A stretch of 30,302 nucleotides of DNA from JAVBJV01 sp031546815 (GTDB lineage: Bacteria > Pseudomonadota > Alphaproteobacteria > Acetobacterales > Acetobacteraceae), in contig JAVBJV010000024.1 in the NCBI GenBank assembly GCA_031546815.1, positions 1-30,302 of the forward strand, given 5' to 3'. The notes beneath the pieces are model-generated. The model had not been told where the DNA came from. It did not search any database and saw only the letters and a list, made by a program, of their open reading frames with translations. Position numbers and translations under genes: made by a program. Position 1 is the first letter of the stretch, and every line of letters begins with the position of its first letter. Positions 15,202-22,784 of the stretch are shown piece by piece.

Positions 15202-17337
15202 TTATGCATACCGGCGGGCACGCGATGCCCCCGGTGAAGTCGTCGATGTCGGCGTGACCACCCGCACCGCGGGCGCAGGCGCGACAGGTGGCGCGGGCAA
15301 GGTAGATGCGGGCATCGGCGGCGCACCCGCATCCGTTGGCACGGCCATCTGCACATGCACGTTCCTGTCCCAGTCGGCGGCCCAGGCTGGCGGTATGTTC
15401 CAGTTGATGCGCGTCATGCCGTGCAGCTGCGCCAACGCGTGGTTCATCACCATCAGATCGCAGGCCTCGTTACGCGTGCCGTTGTGCGGTTTGACCCAGG
15501 CGCCGGTTTTCGTTTTTTCCTCGGCCACCAGCTGCTGGAACCAGGTGTGCGGTTCTTCATCGCTGCGGAGCCCAGCGGGAAAATGCACATACCATGCACC
15601 CGGATCCGCGCAGGACAGCTGGCCCGCCAGATCGTCCTTGAAACTGTTCGCATGAAACTGCGCCATCGGCACGGTTCCACCCGCGCGCGCCGAGCGATCC
15701 TTGCGCTGCGAGTCCGGATACACGACGGACAGGCGTTGCGCGGACAGGCCCGGCATCCCCTTCAGCGGGATCATGTTCCAGGCATCGCGCCCTTCGATGC
15801 GCCCAAGCTTGCGCAGCCTGCTTCTGCGCTTCCAGCGCCGCCACGCATCGTAAGCGTTCTGCGTGGTGCCGGGATACCCGCCGCTGTCGTAACCAAAACC
15901 CCGGATCGTCATCACGCGCCCGCTGCCATCGGCCAACGGATAACGTGCATTGAGCAGGCGCTCGATCATCATGTCCCAGCACGCAGCACTGGTCGGTGGC
16001 TCGGCATCGGTCACGTAAAAATCGACCACCCAGCTTTCACCATGCGCGCCCCAGCCACGGACCATCACCTCGAACCGGTTCAATTGCGCGTCCACGGCGG
16101 CAGTCAGAAAACGCACGCCGTGCGGAACAGTGCCCAGCGTGAAGTCGTGTTCGGCGCGATCGGCGATCACCGTTGCATCGACGTTCTCGGTCTTGCGCAT
16201 CTGCGTGTGCGGGATGCCCCACTGCTTCGCCATCACCTGGCGCAATGTGGTTTCATCGCCGGTCAGCGCGGCTTCGCGCTCGGCCTTAGCACGGGCACGG
16301 GCAAGACTGCCGATGCCGCCCAGGATGAATGGCGACATCACGCCCACCACCCAGTAGCCCGCCGTGTTCCGGCGGGTGCGCTGGCCGGTGACGATACCGT
16401 CCTCGCCGATATCCTCGCCAGCGTAGACCCACTTGCCGCGTGCATTCATGCCACGACGTTCGTGATCTTCGATCACACAGCCGTTGACCGGACAGATCAG
16501 CCTGGCTTCGTTCTCGATTTCGTCGAGCGCCTTGTCGCGCGGATAATCCAGCACCATGACGCGCGAGGCTGTCGGCACCGGCGACGAGAACGCGCCGCAA
16601 TGTGGGCACGGCCACCACCAGGTGGCACGCGTGCTGTCGGCGTAGATCGACATGATCCCGGCTGACCAGTCCTTCTCGGGATCAATTCCTGTCGCACGGT
16701 CAGCGTGCGAGATCGCCAGAAGTTTCGACGATCGGCCAAAGGTCTGGCGACGTGGATCGATCAGCGCTTTCACGTCACCCAGCGTGACAGGATATGAGTC
16801 GATTTCGTCGACGACGATGCGCGGTACGGACCGCCCGATCAGGTTGTTATACGTCGCGGCCAGAAACTCGATATGCATGTTGGCAAAGCGCTTGTAGTGC
16901 AGCGCTTTGTCTGACGGCGCGGACCCTAAACGATCCTTCACAACCTTGTGTGCGTCGATCATCGGGTTGATGCGTGTTTTTACGTATGCCTCGATCGCCT
17001 GTTCGGTCTGCATATACCAGAGCAGATTGCCGGGGTCGCAGCCGACCGAATGCAAGGCCCAGTTCTCGGCGATTGATGTCTTGCCGGACTGCGCCGGTGC
17101 AACCACAGCGATCGTTTGGTAGTCGTGGTTGGTCAGATCTTCTGTCGGTTGGCGCAGATACTCGGTGCCGTCGAACGTCCAGCGCCCGACATACCCGCCG
17201 CCCAGGTTCGACAGCCAGCGATTGGCAAGCGCATACTCGGCAACGCTTTCGCGACGCGGCGGCTCGAAATGCGCGAAGCATTCGCGGACGATTCTGGCGG
17301 CATCGGCGAAAGAGAAATCTTCATTGCTGGTCAGCAT
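15202..17337 (-). CDS. Terminase large subunit (lambda gpA family)
   Basis: The 711-residue product is a GpA-type packaging ATPase/nuclease. Walker A is VAPAQSGKTS at residues 79-88, Walker B with the catalytic acid is RIVVDEID near 173-180, and a C-P-H-C zinc-like motif (WWWPCPHCG) follows near residue 235. The C-terminal nuclease region contains LTAAVDAQ and VMTIRGFGYDSGG. The final 60 residues are a Pro/Ala-rich tail. ATG 17337 overlaps the small-subunit gene by 17 bp; an upstream TTG at 17373 in the same frame is the alternative start. The GpA type normally cuts at a cos site. Confidence 0.93.
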   Translation of the reverse strand: MLTSNEDFSFADAARIVRECFAHFEPPRRESVAEYALANRWLSNLGGGYVGRWTFDGTEYLRQPTEDLTNHDYQTIAVVAPAQSGKTSIAENWALHSVGCDPGNLLWYMQTEQAIEAYVKTRINPMIDAHKVVKDRLGSAPSDKALHYKRFANMHIEFLAATYNNLIGRSVPRIVVDEIDSYPVTLGDVKALIDPRRQTFGRSSKLLAISHADRATGIDPEKDWSAGIMSIYADSTRATWWWPCPHCGAFSSPVPTASRVMVLDYPRDKALDEIENEARLICPVNGCVIEDHERRGMNARGKWVYAGEDIGEDGIVTGQRTRRNTAGYWVVGVMSPFILGGIGSLARARAKAEREAALTGDETTLRQVMAKQWGIPHTQMRKTENVDATVIADRAEHDFTLGTVPHGVRFLTAAVDAQLNRFEVMVRGWGAHGESWVVDFYVTDAEPPTSAACWDMMIERLLNARYPLADGSGRVMTIRGFGYDSGGYPGTTQNAYDAWRRWKRRSRLRKLGRIEGRDAWNMIPLKGMPGLSAQRLSVVYPDSQRKDRSARAGGTVPMAQFHANSFKDDLAGQLSCADPGAWYVHFPAGLRSDEEPHTWFQQLVAEEKTKTGAWVKPHNGTRNEACDLMVMNHALAQLHGMTRINWNIPPAWAADWDRNVHVQMAVPTDAGAPPMPASTLPAPPVAPAPAVRVVTPTSTTSPGASRARRYA

Positions 17338-17890
17338 CGCTGTCAGGCGCGAAGGCGCCGATCTGGCGCACAAAACTGGCCTGCTGATCGGTGATCAAAG
17401 CACGCATCGACTGTGTCACTCCATCTGGCAGGTTGAACTTTCGACCAATCTGGTCGGGCAGGTTTTGCAGAAAACGGTTGAGTTCCGCGATGGCGGGGAT
17501 CAGCGCGGCACGCACGTCGGCGGTCGGAACCAGGAAACCGGATTCACGCTGCAGTTCACGCGACAGTTTCAGCGCCTTGAACGCATCGATCTTCTTCTTC
17601 GGGTCAAGCCCGCGCGTTTCCTCGGGCTCGGCGTCATCGACGGGCAAGGCATACTGCGCCACTTGTGCCTCATGCGCGCGGGCCGCACGCTCCTCCTCGT
17701 CCGCCTTCTGACGCAGGAACTCGGTCACGGCAGCGGCATCGAACTGCCATGGCGTGCCGTTCCAACCAGCATTGATGATCGGCAGATCGGGGTATCGACG
17801 GATCAGTTCATCGACATGCGGCACCGACTTGTTCAGCAGTTGTGCCAGCTGCCGCTTGTTGACCAGCACCGGCCCGGCACTTTCCGACAT
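17321..17890 (-). CDS. Terminase small subunit (lambda Nu1-like)
   Basis: This 189-residue protein (Nu1 is 181) starts with a winged-helix DNA-binding domain (VNKRQLAQLLNKSVPHVDELIRRYPDLPIINAG, residues about 10-42). A charged helical region and a C-terminal helical domain (LKLSRELQRESGFLVPTADVRAALIPAIAELNRFLQNLPDQI) follow, as in Nu1 proteins. It recognises cosB and recruits the large subunit. A GAGGGG Shine-Dalgarno precedes ATG 17890. The preceding 131-bp non-coding gap is therefore the expected place for the packaging site. Confidence 0.88.
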   Translation of the reverse strand: MSESAGPVLVNKRQLAQLLNKSVPHVDELIRRYPDLPIINAGWNGTPWQFDAAAVTEFLRQKADEEERAARAHEAQVAQYALPVDDAEPEETRGLDPKKKIDAFKALKLSRELQRESGFLVPTADVRAALIPAIAELNRFLQNLPDQIGRKFNLPDGVTQSMRALITDQQASFVRQIGAFAPDSDADQQ

Positions 17891-18021
17891 TTCACCCCTC
17901 GCAGAACAGCAACATCAACAGCAACAAGCGACTGTTTTTACTATACAAACACAGCCTCCCGCCGGGGTGCGAATTACCCCCGGTGAGCCCGGTTGGGGGG
18001 GAAGGACCCGTGAAGGGGGGG
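17891..18021. other. Non-coding gap with candidate cos site
   Basis: This is the only gap over 100 bp in the late block, just upstream of the Nu1-like gene, where lambda has cosN-cosB. It contains a 22-bp imperfect palindrome at 17962-17983 (arms CCGGGGT and ACCCCCGG around GCGAATT), a size and symmetry reminiscent of cosN. Closer to the gene is a pair of direct repeats AACAGCAACA at 17905-17914 and 17917-17926, which could be cosB-type terminase-binding repeats. A TATAGT hexamer (minus strand, about 17939-17944) could be a -10 box, but no -35 is seen. Its role is inferred from position. Confidence 0.45.
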
Positions 18022-18771
18022 CTACCCGGGCGGCTTGAACAGGACATCGAACGCCGTGGCGGCGACGCAGCTTGGCCAGTGCGTTGCGAAACCCTTCATC
18101 GCCAGATCGTCGAACGGGAAGCGCACCTTGTATTGCGGAGCCCGGATCGCCATCAGGATCGGCTTGAGGTCGCGCCCATCGCGCAGATACACGCCCGGCT
18201 TGAGCGGGCCGGCGTATCCGCCGTAGCCATTGCCAAGCGCAACATACTGTTCATTGCGCCGCTTTCCCCTGCCCTTGCCCGCACCACGGTTCTGCGAGGC
18301 ATCGCGCGAGACACGCAGGGCCGACAGGATCTTGGTGATCTGCCCGCCTGTTATGTTGCCGTGTGCGTCAAGCTTGGCCGCCGCCCCCGGCGCATAGTGC
18401 GCGCCAGATGGCAGGCGGTTCGTGAACGCCAGCGCCTTCTCAAATGCCTTGAGAGAGCGCCCACCGCCAGAGGCTTGCGGTTGCAGATACACACTGGCCG
18501 GGCGACCGCTGCCCGACATCGCCAGCTTGTCCTTGAAGCAGACCATCGCCGTTGGCGATTTTATCGTCGCGGGCTTGATGTAAAGGCCGTTCAGCGTCCA
18601 ACGGGTCGGGCGGTCGAACCGCGACTGCATCTCGGAACGCAGGTCCGCCTGCACGGCCTTTGCCGTGCGGGTCAGGCTGAGCGCGGTGATCCATGGCAAC
18701 TGCCGCCTTTCGACATCGGTCATCAAGGCGCGCAGCTTGTTGAGGTCGGACAGGTCAGCCTGAAACTCCAT
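18022..18771 (-). CDS. Unassigned late protein, possibly tail-completion (gpZ-like)
   Basis: The 249-residue product starts MEFQADLSDLNKLRALMTDVER. It has the segment ITALSLTRTAKAVQADLRSEMQSRFDRPTRWTLNGLYIKPAT near residues 28-70, a pattern found in phage minor structural proteins loosely like gpZ. A basic Gly-rich centre (RGAGKGRGKRRNEQ) and a hydrophobic end follow. Start ATG 18771 is chosen because GGAGGG lies 8 nt before it; the frame is open further upstream only with a TTG. It is the first gene of the late block, upstream of the terminase and apart from the other tail genes, which is unusual for a gpZ homologue. Confidence 0.6.
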   Translation of the reverse strand: MEFQADLSDLNKLRALMTDVERRQLPWITALSLTRTAKAVQADLRSEMQSRFDRPTRWTLNGLYIKPATIKSPTAMVCFKDKLAMSGSGRPASVYLQPQASGGGRSLKAFEKALAFTNRLPSGAHYAPGAAAKLDAHGNITGGQITKILSALRVSRDASQNRGAGKGRGKRRNEQYVALGNGYGGYAGPLKPGVYLRDGRDLKPILMAIRAPQYKVRFPFDDLAMKGFATHWPSCVAATAFDVLFKPPG

Positions 18772-18794
18772 GCCGCGACCCTCCGGAAATGACA

Positions 18795-18824
18795 ACGCCC
18801 GAGGGTCTGATGACCGCCGGGCGT
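18795..18824 (-). terminator. Inverted repeat, possible terminator of the early leftward operon
   Basis: Arms ACGCCCG (18795-18801) and CGGGCGT (18818-18824) enclose a 16-nt loop between the 179-residue gene and the late block. Read leftward, the stem is followed by TGTCATTT rather than a clean T run, so termination would be weak or factor-dependent. It lies where an early/late boundary and antitermination control would be expected. Confidence 0.4.
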
Positions 18825-18863
18825 GAATGTAGATGATGACGATTCAGATACACTCGTGATGCA

Positions 18864-19403
18864 TCATGTGTCAAGCGACCATGCGTGCACCAGCGTATCA
18901 ATGCTGGCAAGCAGCGCCCCCATGACACGCTGAACCGGCATCTGCCAGTGTGTGGCGATGCTGCGCACGCTGGCATTGTGCAGCACGAACAGGTCCAGCA
19001 GATCAGCCTGCCGCCGGTGCAGCGCGCGACGGCCGATCATGTGGTCCGACAGCGACCGCAACTGTGCCTCGGACACCGGCGTGTACGTCGCAGGGTCGAT
19101 TACCGCACGCACCGCCGCCAGGTCGATTCCCGCGCCACGTGCGCCGCACACCCCACGCTCGAACGTCGCGTGCCAGCGCCAGCACGCCTCGTGCTGAGGA
19201 TCGTCGAGCAGCCCCCGCCGATGCAGAACCGCGTAACCGTCGATCAGCCGCGCACGCCGCACGGTCCGGTCCGGCGCGGCGATATCCGGCGCATCCTCGA
19301 CCGCGACGTAAGTGCGCACATCGAAGATCCGGGCGTCTTTCAGGCGGGCGGCATCGCGCACACGGGCTGCGGTGCCGGGGCCGTGATCAACCACATCCAT
19401 CAT
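18864..19403 (-). CDS. Unknown protein with C-terminal helix-turn-helix-like region; late-control candidate
   Basis: This is a 179-residue protein of no family I can name. A middle RARLIDGYAVLHRRGLLDDPQHEACWRWHATFERG stretch is helical. The C-terminal LRSLSDHMIGRRALHRRQADLLDLFVLHNASVRSIATHWQMPVQRVMGALLASIDTLVHAW looks like a sigma-region-4-style helix-turn-helix. ATG 19403 overlaps the stop of the initiator gene (ATGA) and has AAGGTGG upstream. It is the last early gene, just before the late operon, the place of lambda Q or other late activators. Role as a late regulator is inference from position and fold pattern. Confidence 0.62.
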   Translation of the reverse strand: MMDVVDHGPGTAARVRDAARLKDARIFDVRTYVAVEDAPDIAAPDRTVRRARLIDGYAVLHRRGLLDDPQHEACWRWHATFERGVCGARGAGIDLAAVRAVIDPATYTPVSEAQLRSLSDHMIGRRALHRRQADLLDLFVLHNASVRSIATHWQMPVQRVMGALLASIDTLVHAWSLDT

Positions 19404-20326
19404 GCTGCCACCTTCATCCATGCCGGTGGGGCGGGCGGTTCGCCGTAGCAGCCATTACGCTTCCAGTCCGCAGACCGTTCCAACCAGACACGGCGCTCGG
19501 CCGCCCGTTCGGGGGTGATGTTCTCGGGTGGTGCTTGCACGGGCCGGGCTGCGTGCCGCTCGCGGATGCGGTTGTTGAACGCCATGAAGCTGCGCGGCGG
19601 CTGATAGCCGGACAGGGTTGCACGCCAGGCGATCTCTTCGCGGATCGTTTCGCGGCTGATCCCGGCATCGAGCCAGCCCTGCACGGGCCGCAGATCCCAC
19701 CCGCCATGCACCGGGTTCAGCCCGGCTACCTCGGCCATCTCCTGAGCAAACTTAACCCAGTCATCACCCGTGTGCGGATCTGATCGATCAGATCTTATAT
19801 CAGATCTATCCGATCGATCCGCACGCGCGCACGTACGCGCGAGGTGGGTTTCCGGTTCGGTTTCCGTTTTTGCCGCCGCAACAGCCCCGCCCGAGACCGG
19901 CATCAGCATTTCGCGCTGATCCGGTTTCGGCGCGTTCTTGCGTGGCCGCCCGCCCTTCAACCCATTGATCCGCGCGGCTTCCGCCCGTTTGGACGAGGGC
20001 GCGTCCACCACCAGCGGCGCGCTGATCACGTCGCCATCTCGCACCAGCAAACCGTGCATGATCAGGGTTTCGTATTCGGTTTTCCATTCGGTTTCCGATA
20101 CGCCCAGCCCAAGGGGGATGTCATGAAAACCCAACACGTAACCGAATTCGGAACCAGACGCTGAACCAGACGCGGAACCCAGATGCAGCCGCCCCGGTGA
20201 ACCGATCTGCTCCATAAGCCGCACGACACGCAGCCACACGACCACTGCAGCATTTCCCGCCAGCCGGAACCGCACATCGTCCAGCACCATGCCCAGCAGC
20301 CGCGCCTCTTTGCACTTTCGCGCCAT
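19400..20326 (-). CDS. Replication initiator-like protein (lambda O position)
   Basis: The 308-residue product begins MARKCKEARLLGMVLDDVRFRLAG and has a helical N-terminal domain typical of phage replication initiators (NAAVVVWLRVVRLMEQIG, then WKTEYETLIMHGLLVRDG near residues 79-97). A basic AARINGLKGGRPRK motif follows at about 117-130. A repeat-coded DRSDRSDIRSDRSD linker lies near 170, and a C-terminal domain (DDWVKFAQEMAEVAG, GWLDAGISRETIREEIAWRA) probably contacts the helicase. Its ATG shares one base with the DnaB stop. DnaB lies upstream, not downstream as lambda P does. It resembles lambda O in carrying DNA repeats within its own gene. Confidence 0.7.
   Translation of the reverse strand: MARKCKEARLLGMVLDDVRFRLAGNAAVVVWLRVVRLMEQIGSPGRLHLGSASGSASGSEFGYVLGFHDIPLGLGVSETEWKTEYETLIMHGLLVRDGDVISAPLVVDAPSSKRAEAARINGLKGGRPRKNAPKPDQREMLMPVSGGAVAAAKTETEPETHLARTCARADRSDRSDIRSDRSDPHTGDDWVKFAQEMAEVAGLNPVHGGWDLRPVQGWLDAGISRETIREEIAWRATLSGYQPPRSFMAFNNRIRERHAARPVQAPPENITPERAAERRVWLERSADWKRNGCYGEPPAPPAWMKVAA
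19774..19841. other. Candidate replication origin: GATC cluster plus alternating purine-pyrimidine tract
   Basis: Seven GATC sites lie between 19777 and 19819. They form a near-symmetric array: outer arms GCGGATC (19774-19780) and GATCCGC (19816-19822), two GATCGATC blocks (19782-19789 and 19812-19819), and two ATCAGATCT direct repeats 12 bp apart (19787-19795 and 19799-19807) around an AT-rich TATAT. A perfect alternating purine-pyrimidine run of 22 nt follows (19820-19841). The array lies inside the initiator coding sequence. The pattern is visible; origin function is inferred from lambda. Confidence 0.5.
20074..20096. repeat. 12-bp-period direct repeat in initiator gene
   Basis: ATTCGGTTTTCC (20074-20085) is followed directly by ATTCGGTTTCC (20086-20096). 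Related GGTTCGGTTTCCG sequence recurs at about 19853-19866. Together with the repeats at 20151-20180 these may be iterons bound by the initiator itself. Confidence 0.5.
20151..20180. repeat. Second 12-bp-period direct repeat in initiator gene
   Basis: GAACCAGACGC occurs at 20151-20161 and 20163-20173, followed by a partial GGAACC. On the coding strand this gives three near-copies of a 12-mer encoding Gly-Ser-Ala-Ser style repeats (GSASGSASGSE). It could be simple coding slippage, but the same period appears at two other places in the gene. Confidence 0.5.
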
Positions 20327-21825
20327 TACATCACCTCGTCTGGAAGATCGTCGAACCAGCCGCTCTCGTTGCGGAACGCCAGCGGCACCGTGCCTACACG
20401 GCCATTGCGGAATTTGGAGAAGATCACCTCGGCACGCCCGTTGCTGCGCGTGCAGTCGGCCATCCATTGCGCCTCGCGGTCGGCGAACTTCTCGTCCGCC
20501 TCGCCCGCGCGGCGGGCCACCGGGTGGCGCGTCAGGTAATAGTGATCGCGGTAGAGGAACATCACCGCATCGGCGTCCTGTTCCAGCGATCCGGAATCGC
20601 GCAGGTCCGACAGGCCGGGGCGCTTGTCGTCGCGCCCTTCCACACCGCGATTGAGCTGCGCCAGCATCAGCAACGGGATCTTCAGATCCAGCGCCAGCGC
20701 CTTGGCCTCCTGACTGAGGATCGTCAGTTCGTTCACCCGCTGCCCGCGTTCGGCAAGGCCCGGCACGCGCATCAGCCCCAGGTAATCCACGATCAGCAGA
20801 TCAAGCTTGCCGCGCCGCGCATAGCGCCGGGCCAGACTGCGCAGCGAGGACATGCTGCGCGCGGGAAGCTCTTCAATCTCGATCGGCAGTTTCCCGAAGG
20901 ACTGCCGCGCCTGCACCATGGAAGACCATTCGTCATTGCTCAGGTCGCGCCAGACAAACCGGCCCAGCGAATCGCGTTCCTGCACGCGCCCGCGCGTTGC
21001 CGCATCGCCCGGCAACCGGGCCGTGCCCGCAATCCAGCGCGCGGCCAGATCGGCAGGCGGCATCTCCATGCTGACGAACAGCACATGCCGCCCCGCTTCC
21101 GCCGCACCGGTCGCAATGCGTTGCGCCAGCGAGGTCTTGCCCATCGATGGCCGCGCACCCAACAGATAGAACGCCCCCGGCCGGAAGCCGCCCAGATGAT
21201 CGTCGAGCGCCTGCAACCCGCTGGGCACACCAACCAGACCGCGCGGCGCTTTTGCCGCAGCCTCGGCCTTGATCATCGCCTGTTCTGCGGCATCGGCCAG
21301 CGTGACGGGCTTCGAGCTTACGCTGCGGCGTTCGGCCAGTGCGTAAAGTTCGGTCTCGACCGCTTCGTGCACCTGCGCGGCATCAGCCCCCGGATCATCG
21401 GCGCCGAATGCCCGGTTGACCAGCCGCATCCCCACATCGATCATCTCGCGCCGGTGCCATGCATCGACGATGGCGCGCCCGTATTCAGCGACGTTCAGCA
21501 ATCCCACCATCGCGGACAGCAACTGCGCGAGATAGCGCGTGCCGCCGACTTCATCGAGGGTGCCCGCGTGCTCAAACTCAGCCTTCAGCGTCACCACATC
21601 GGCGATCTGATTGGCCTCGACCCGGCGCTTGATGGCGGCAAAGATCCGGCCGTTAACGGGGTCGGCAAAATGGTCGGGCAGCAGGAAATCACCCACCCGG
21701 TCGAATGTCTTGTTGTTTGCCAGCAGGCCGCCCAGCAGCGCCTGTTCCGCCGCGATATTGCACGGCGGCTGGCGCAGGGATGCGCCGAGCAGGGCATCGG
21801 CCGGGCGTTCGGTGACGGCGTTCAT
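20326..21825 (-). CDS. Replicative DNA helicase, DnaB family
   Basis: The 499-residue product is a full-length DnaB helicase. The N-terminal domain (AEQALLGGLLANNKTFDRVGDFLLPDHFADPVNGRIFAAI, residues 27-66) is followed by a linker and the RecA-like motor. Walker A is GARPSMGKTS (223-232), then LFVSMEM, Walker B is LLIVDYLGLM, and LAQLNRGVE plus DLRDSGSLEQDADAVMFLYRD follow. The start at ATG 21825 overlaps the AntA stop (ATGA). A self-encoded helicase fits with the initiator gene immediately downstream; no separate helicase loader is seen. Confidence 0.93.
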   Translation of the reverse strand: MNAVTERPADALLGASLRQPPCNIAAEQALLGGLLANNKTFDRVGDFLLPDHFADPVNGRIFAAIKRRVEANQIADVVTLKAEFEHAGTLDEVGGTRYLAQLLSAMVGLLNVAEYGRAIVDAWHRREMIDVGMRLVNRAFGADDPGADAAQVHEAVETELYALAERRSVSSKPVTLADAAEQAMIKAEAAAKAPRGLVGVPSGLQALDDHLGGFRPGAFYLLGARPSMGKTSLAQRIATGAAEAGRHVLFVSMEMPPADLAARWIAGTARLPGDAATRGRVQERDSLGRFVWRDLSNDEWSSMVQARQSFGKLPIEIEELPARSMSSLRSLARRYARRGKLDLLIVDYLGLMRVPGLAERGQRVNELTILSQEAKALALDLKIPLLMLAQLNRGVEGRDDKRPGLSDLRDSGSLEQDADAVMFLYRDHYYLTRHPVARRAGEADEKFADREAQWMADCTRSNGRAEVIFSKFRNGRVGTVPLAFRNESGWFDDLPDEVM

Positions 21826-22424
21826 GCCGCACCTCCCGGCCGCCAATTGAAGATGCGGCGGTGCGGGCGGCCCTGCCGTGCGTTCAGGTAATCGGTCAGC
21901 GTGGACAGCAGCGCGTCGCCGAAATCCATCTTCTCGCACACGGCGCGGTGGCACGCCTGCCCCACGGCACTGCGCAGGTCGCGCAGCAGGTTGATGTCAT
22001 CGAACGGCAGGGTCTGGTCCGCCACAGCCTTGCGCGGACGGCCGCCCTTCAGCCCGTTGATCCGGGCGGCGATGGCGCGGCGGGAGGGTTGTGTGGATTC
22101 GCGCAGCTTCTTTTCACACGCGATGAAATACTGCCGCGCCTGCCGCCCGCGTTCGGTGCGCTCGACCATCGACAGTTCCTTCGCCATGTCGAGCGAAAGC
22201 GCGTATTCCTTGGCCGGACGGCCACCTTCGAGGTTTTCGCCAGTTTGGGCGAAAACCCCATAATCCCGCCCCTCGACGAATCCGTATTGCTGGATCCGCC
22301 CCTTGATCCAGTTGGAAAAATCTTTGCCGACACCCAGAAACGCATGCAGATCACGCGCATTGACGGCTTCGACTGTTGCGTCTGCGATATTGTGATGAAC
22401 GATAGGAATCAGTTCGGCGGTCAT
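21822..22424 (-). CDS. AntA/AntB-type antirepressor
   Basis: The 200-residue product has the AntA domain at residues about 5-105: VNARDLHAFLGVGKDFSNWIKGRI, YGFVEGRDY, GGRPAKEYALSLDMAKELSMVERTERGRQARQYFIACEKKL. A second part has AARINGLKGGRPRK (about 118-131), the same 14 residues as in the initiator, and a helical C-terminus. P1-type Ant proteins inactivate repressors. The reading frame stays open for about 1.6 kb upstream, but ATG 22424 has a GGGGG Shine-Dalgarno and starts the domain. A 14-bp palindrome lies just upstream. The gene is first of the AntA-DnaB-initiator set. Confidence 0.88.
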   Translation of the reverse strand: MTAELIPIVHHNIADATVEAVNARDLHAFLGVGKDFSNWIKGRIQQYGFVEGRDYGVFAQTGENLEGGRPAKEYALSLDMAKELSMVERTERGRQARQYFIACEKKLRESTQPSRRAIAARINGLKGGRPRKAVADQTLPFDDINLLRDLRSAVGQACHRAVCEKMDFGDALLSTLTDYLNARQGRPHRRIFNWRPGGAA

Positions 22425-22439
22425 ATCGGCCCCCTGTGT

Positions 22440-22453
22440 TGGCGTTAACGCCA
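22440..22453. promoter_or_regulatory. 14-bp perfect palindrome upstream of AntA gene
   Basis: TGGCGTTAACGCCA is fully self-complementary and lies 15-29 bases before the AntA start codon, just upstream of its Shine-Dalgarno. It is a plausible operator. It differs from the TGGG-N6-CCC sites, so a different regulator would be involved. Confidence 0.5.
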
Positions 22454-22784
22454 CCAGAGGGCTTTCGACGACCCTGCTGGCGGCAGAGAGGTTCGAAACC
22501 TGAACACAGGCACAGGCGAGCTTATTCGTCAGCCGAAGCTGCTTATTTCGCTGCCCTCTCCACCATCGGGGCATGCGCCGGACAGAATCCGGGCATGAAA
22601 ATAGCGCCACTCGACGGTCGGCGCTTGCGCGCCTGTGCTCGGGGTTTCGACGCCCCACGCGGGCAACAACCCGCGCAGGATCGATTCTGCCCCCACCGCC
22701 GCACCGCGTCAACCGGGATGACCGCCTTGCGCGAAAAACACCGGGCGGTATCATCGTGACAATATTCAACCACGAGGAAACTGC
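22454..22784. promoter_or_regulatory. Gene-free stretch with divergent control; promoter for the 82-residue gene
   Basis: About 330 bp without a convincing gene separate the AntA gene from a rightward gene. A promoter for the latter is visible: -35 TTGCGC (22727-22732), 16-bp spacer, -10 TATCAT (22749-22754). A hairpin with arms CGCGGG and CCCGCG (22658-22663, 22670-22675; loop CAACAA) has no T run. I could not identify a leftward promoter with confidence. Confidence 0.5.

Noticed and set aside
22486..22505. GGTTCGAAACC resembling a tRNA T-loop
   Set aside because: The flanking bases do not pair as a T-stem, and no anticodon or acceptor arm is present.
22658..22675. Hairpin CGCGGG/CCCGCG as a terminator
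   Set aside because: No T run on either side; kept only as a structure in the gene-free stretch.
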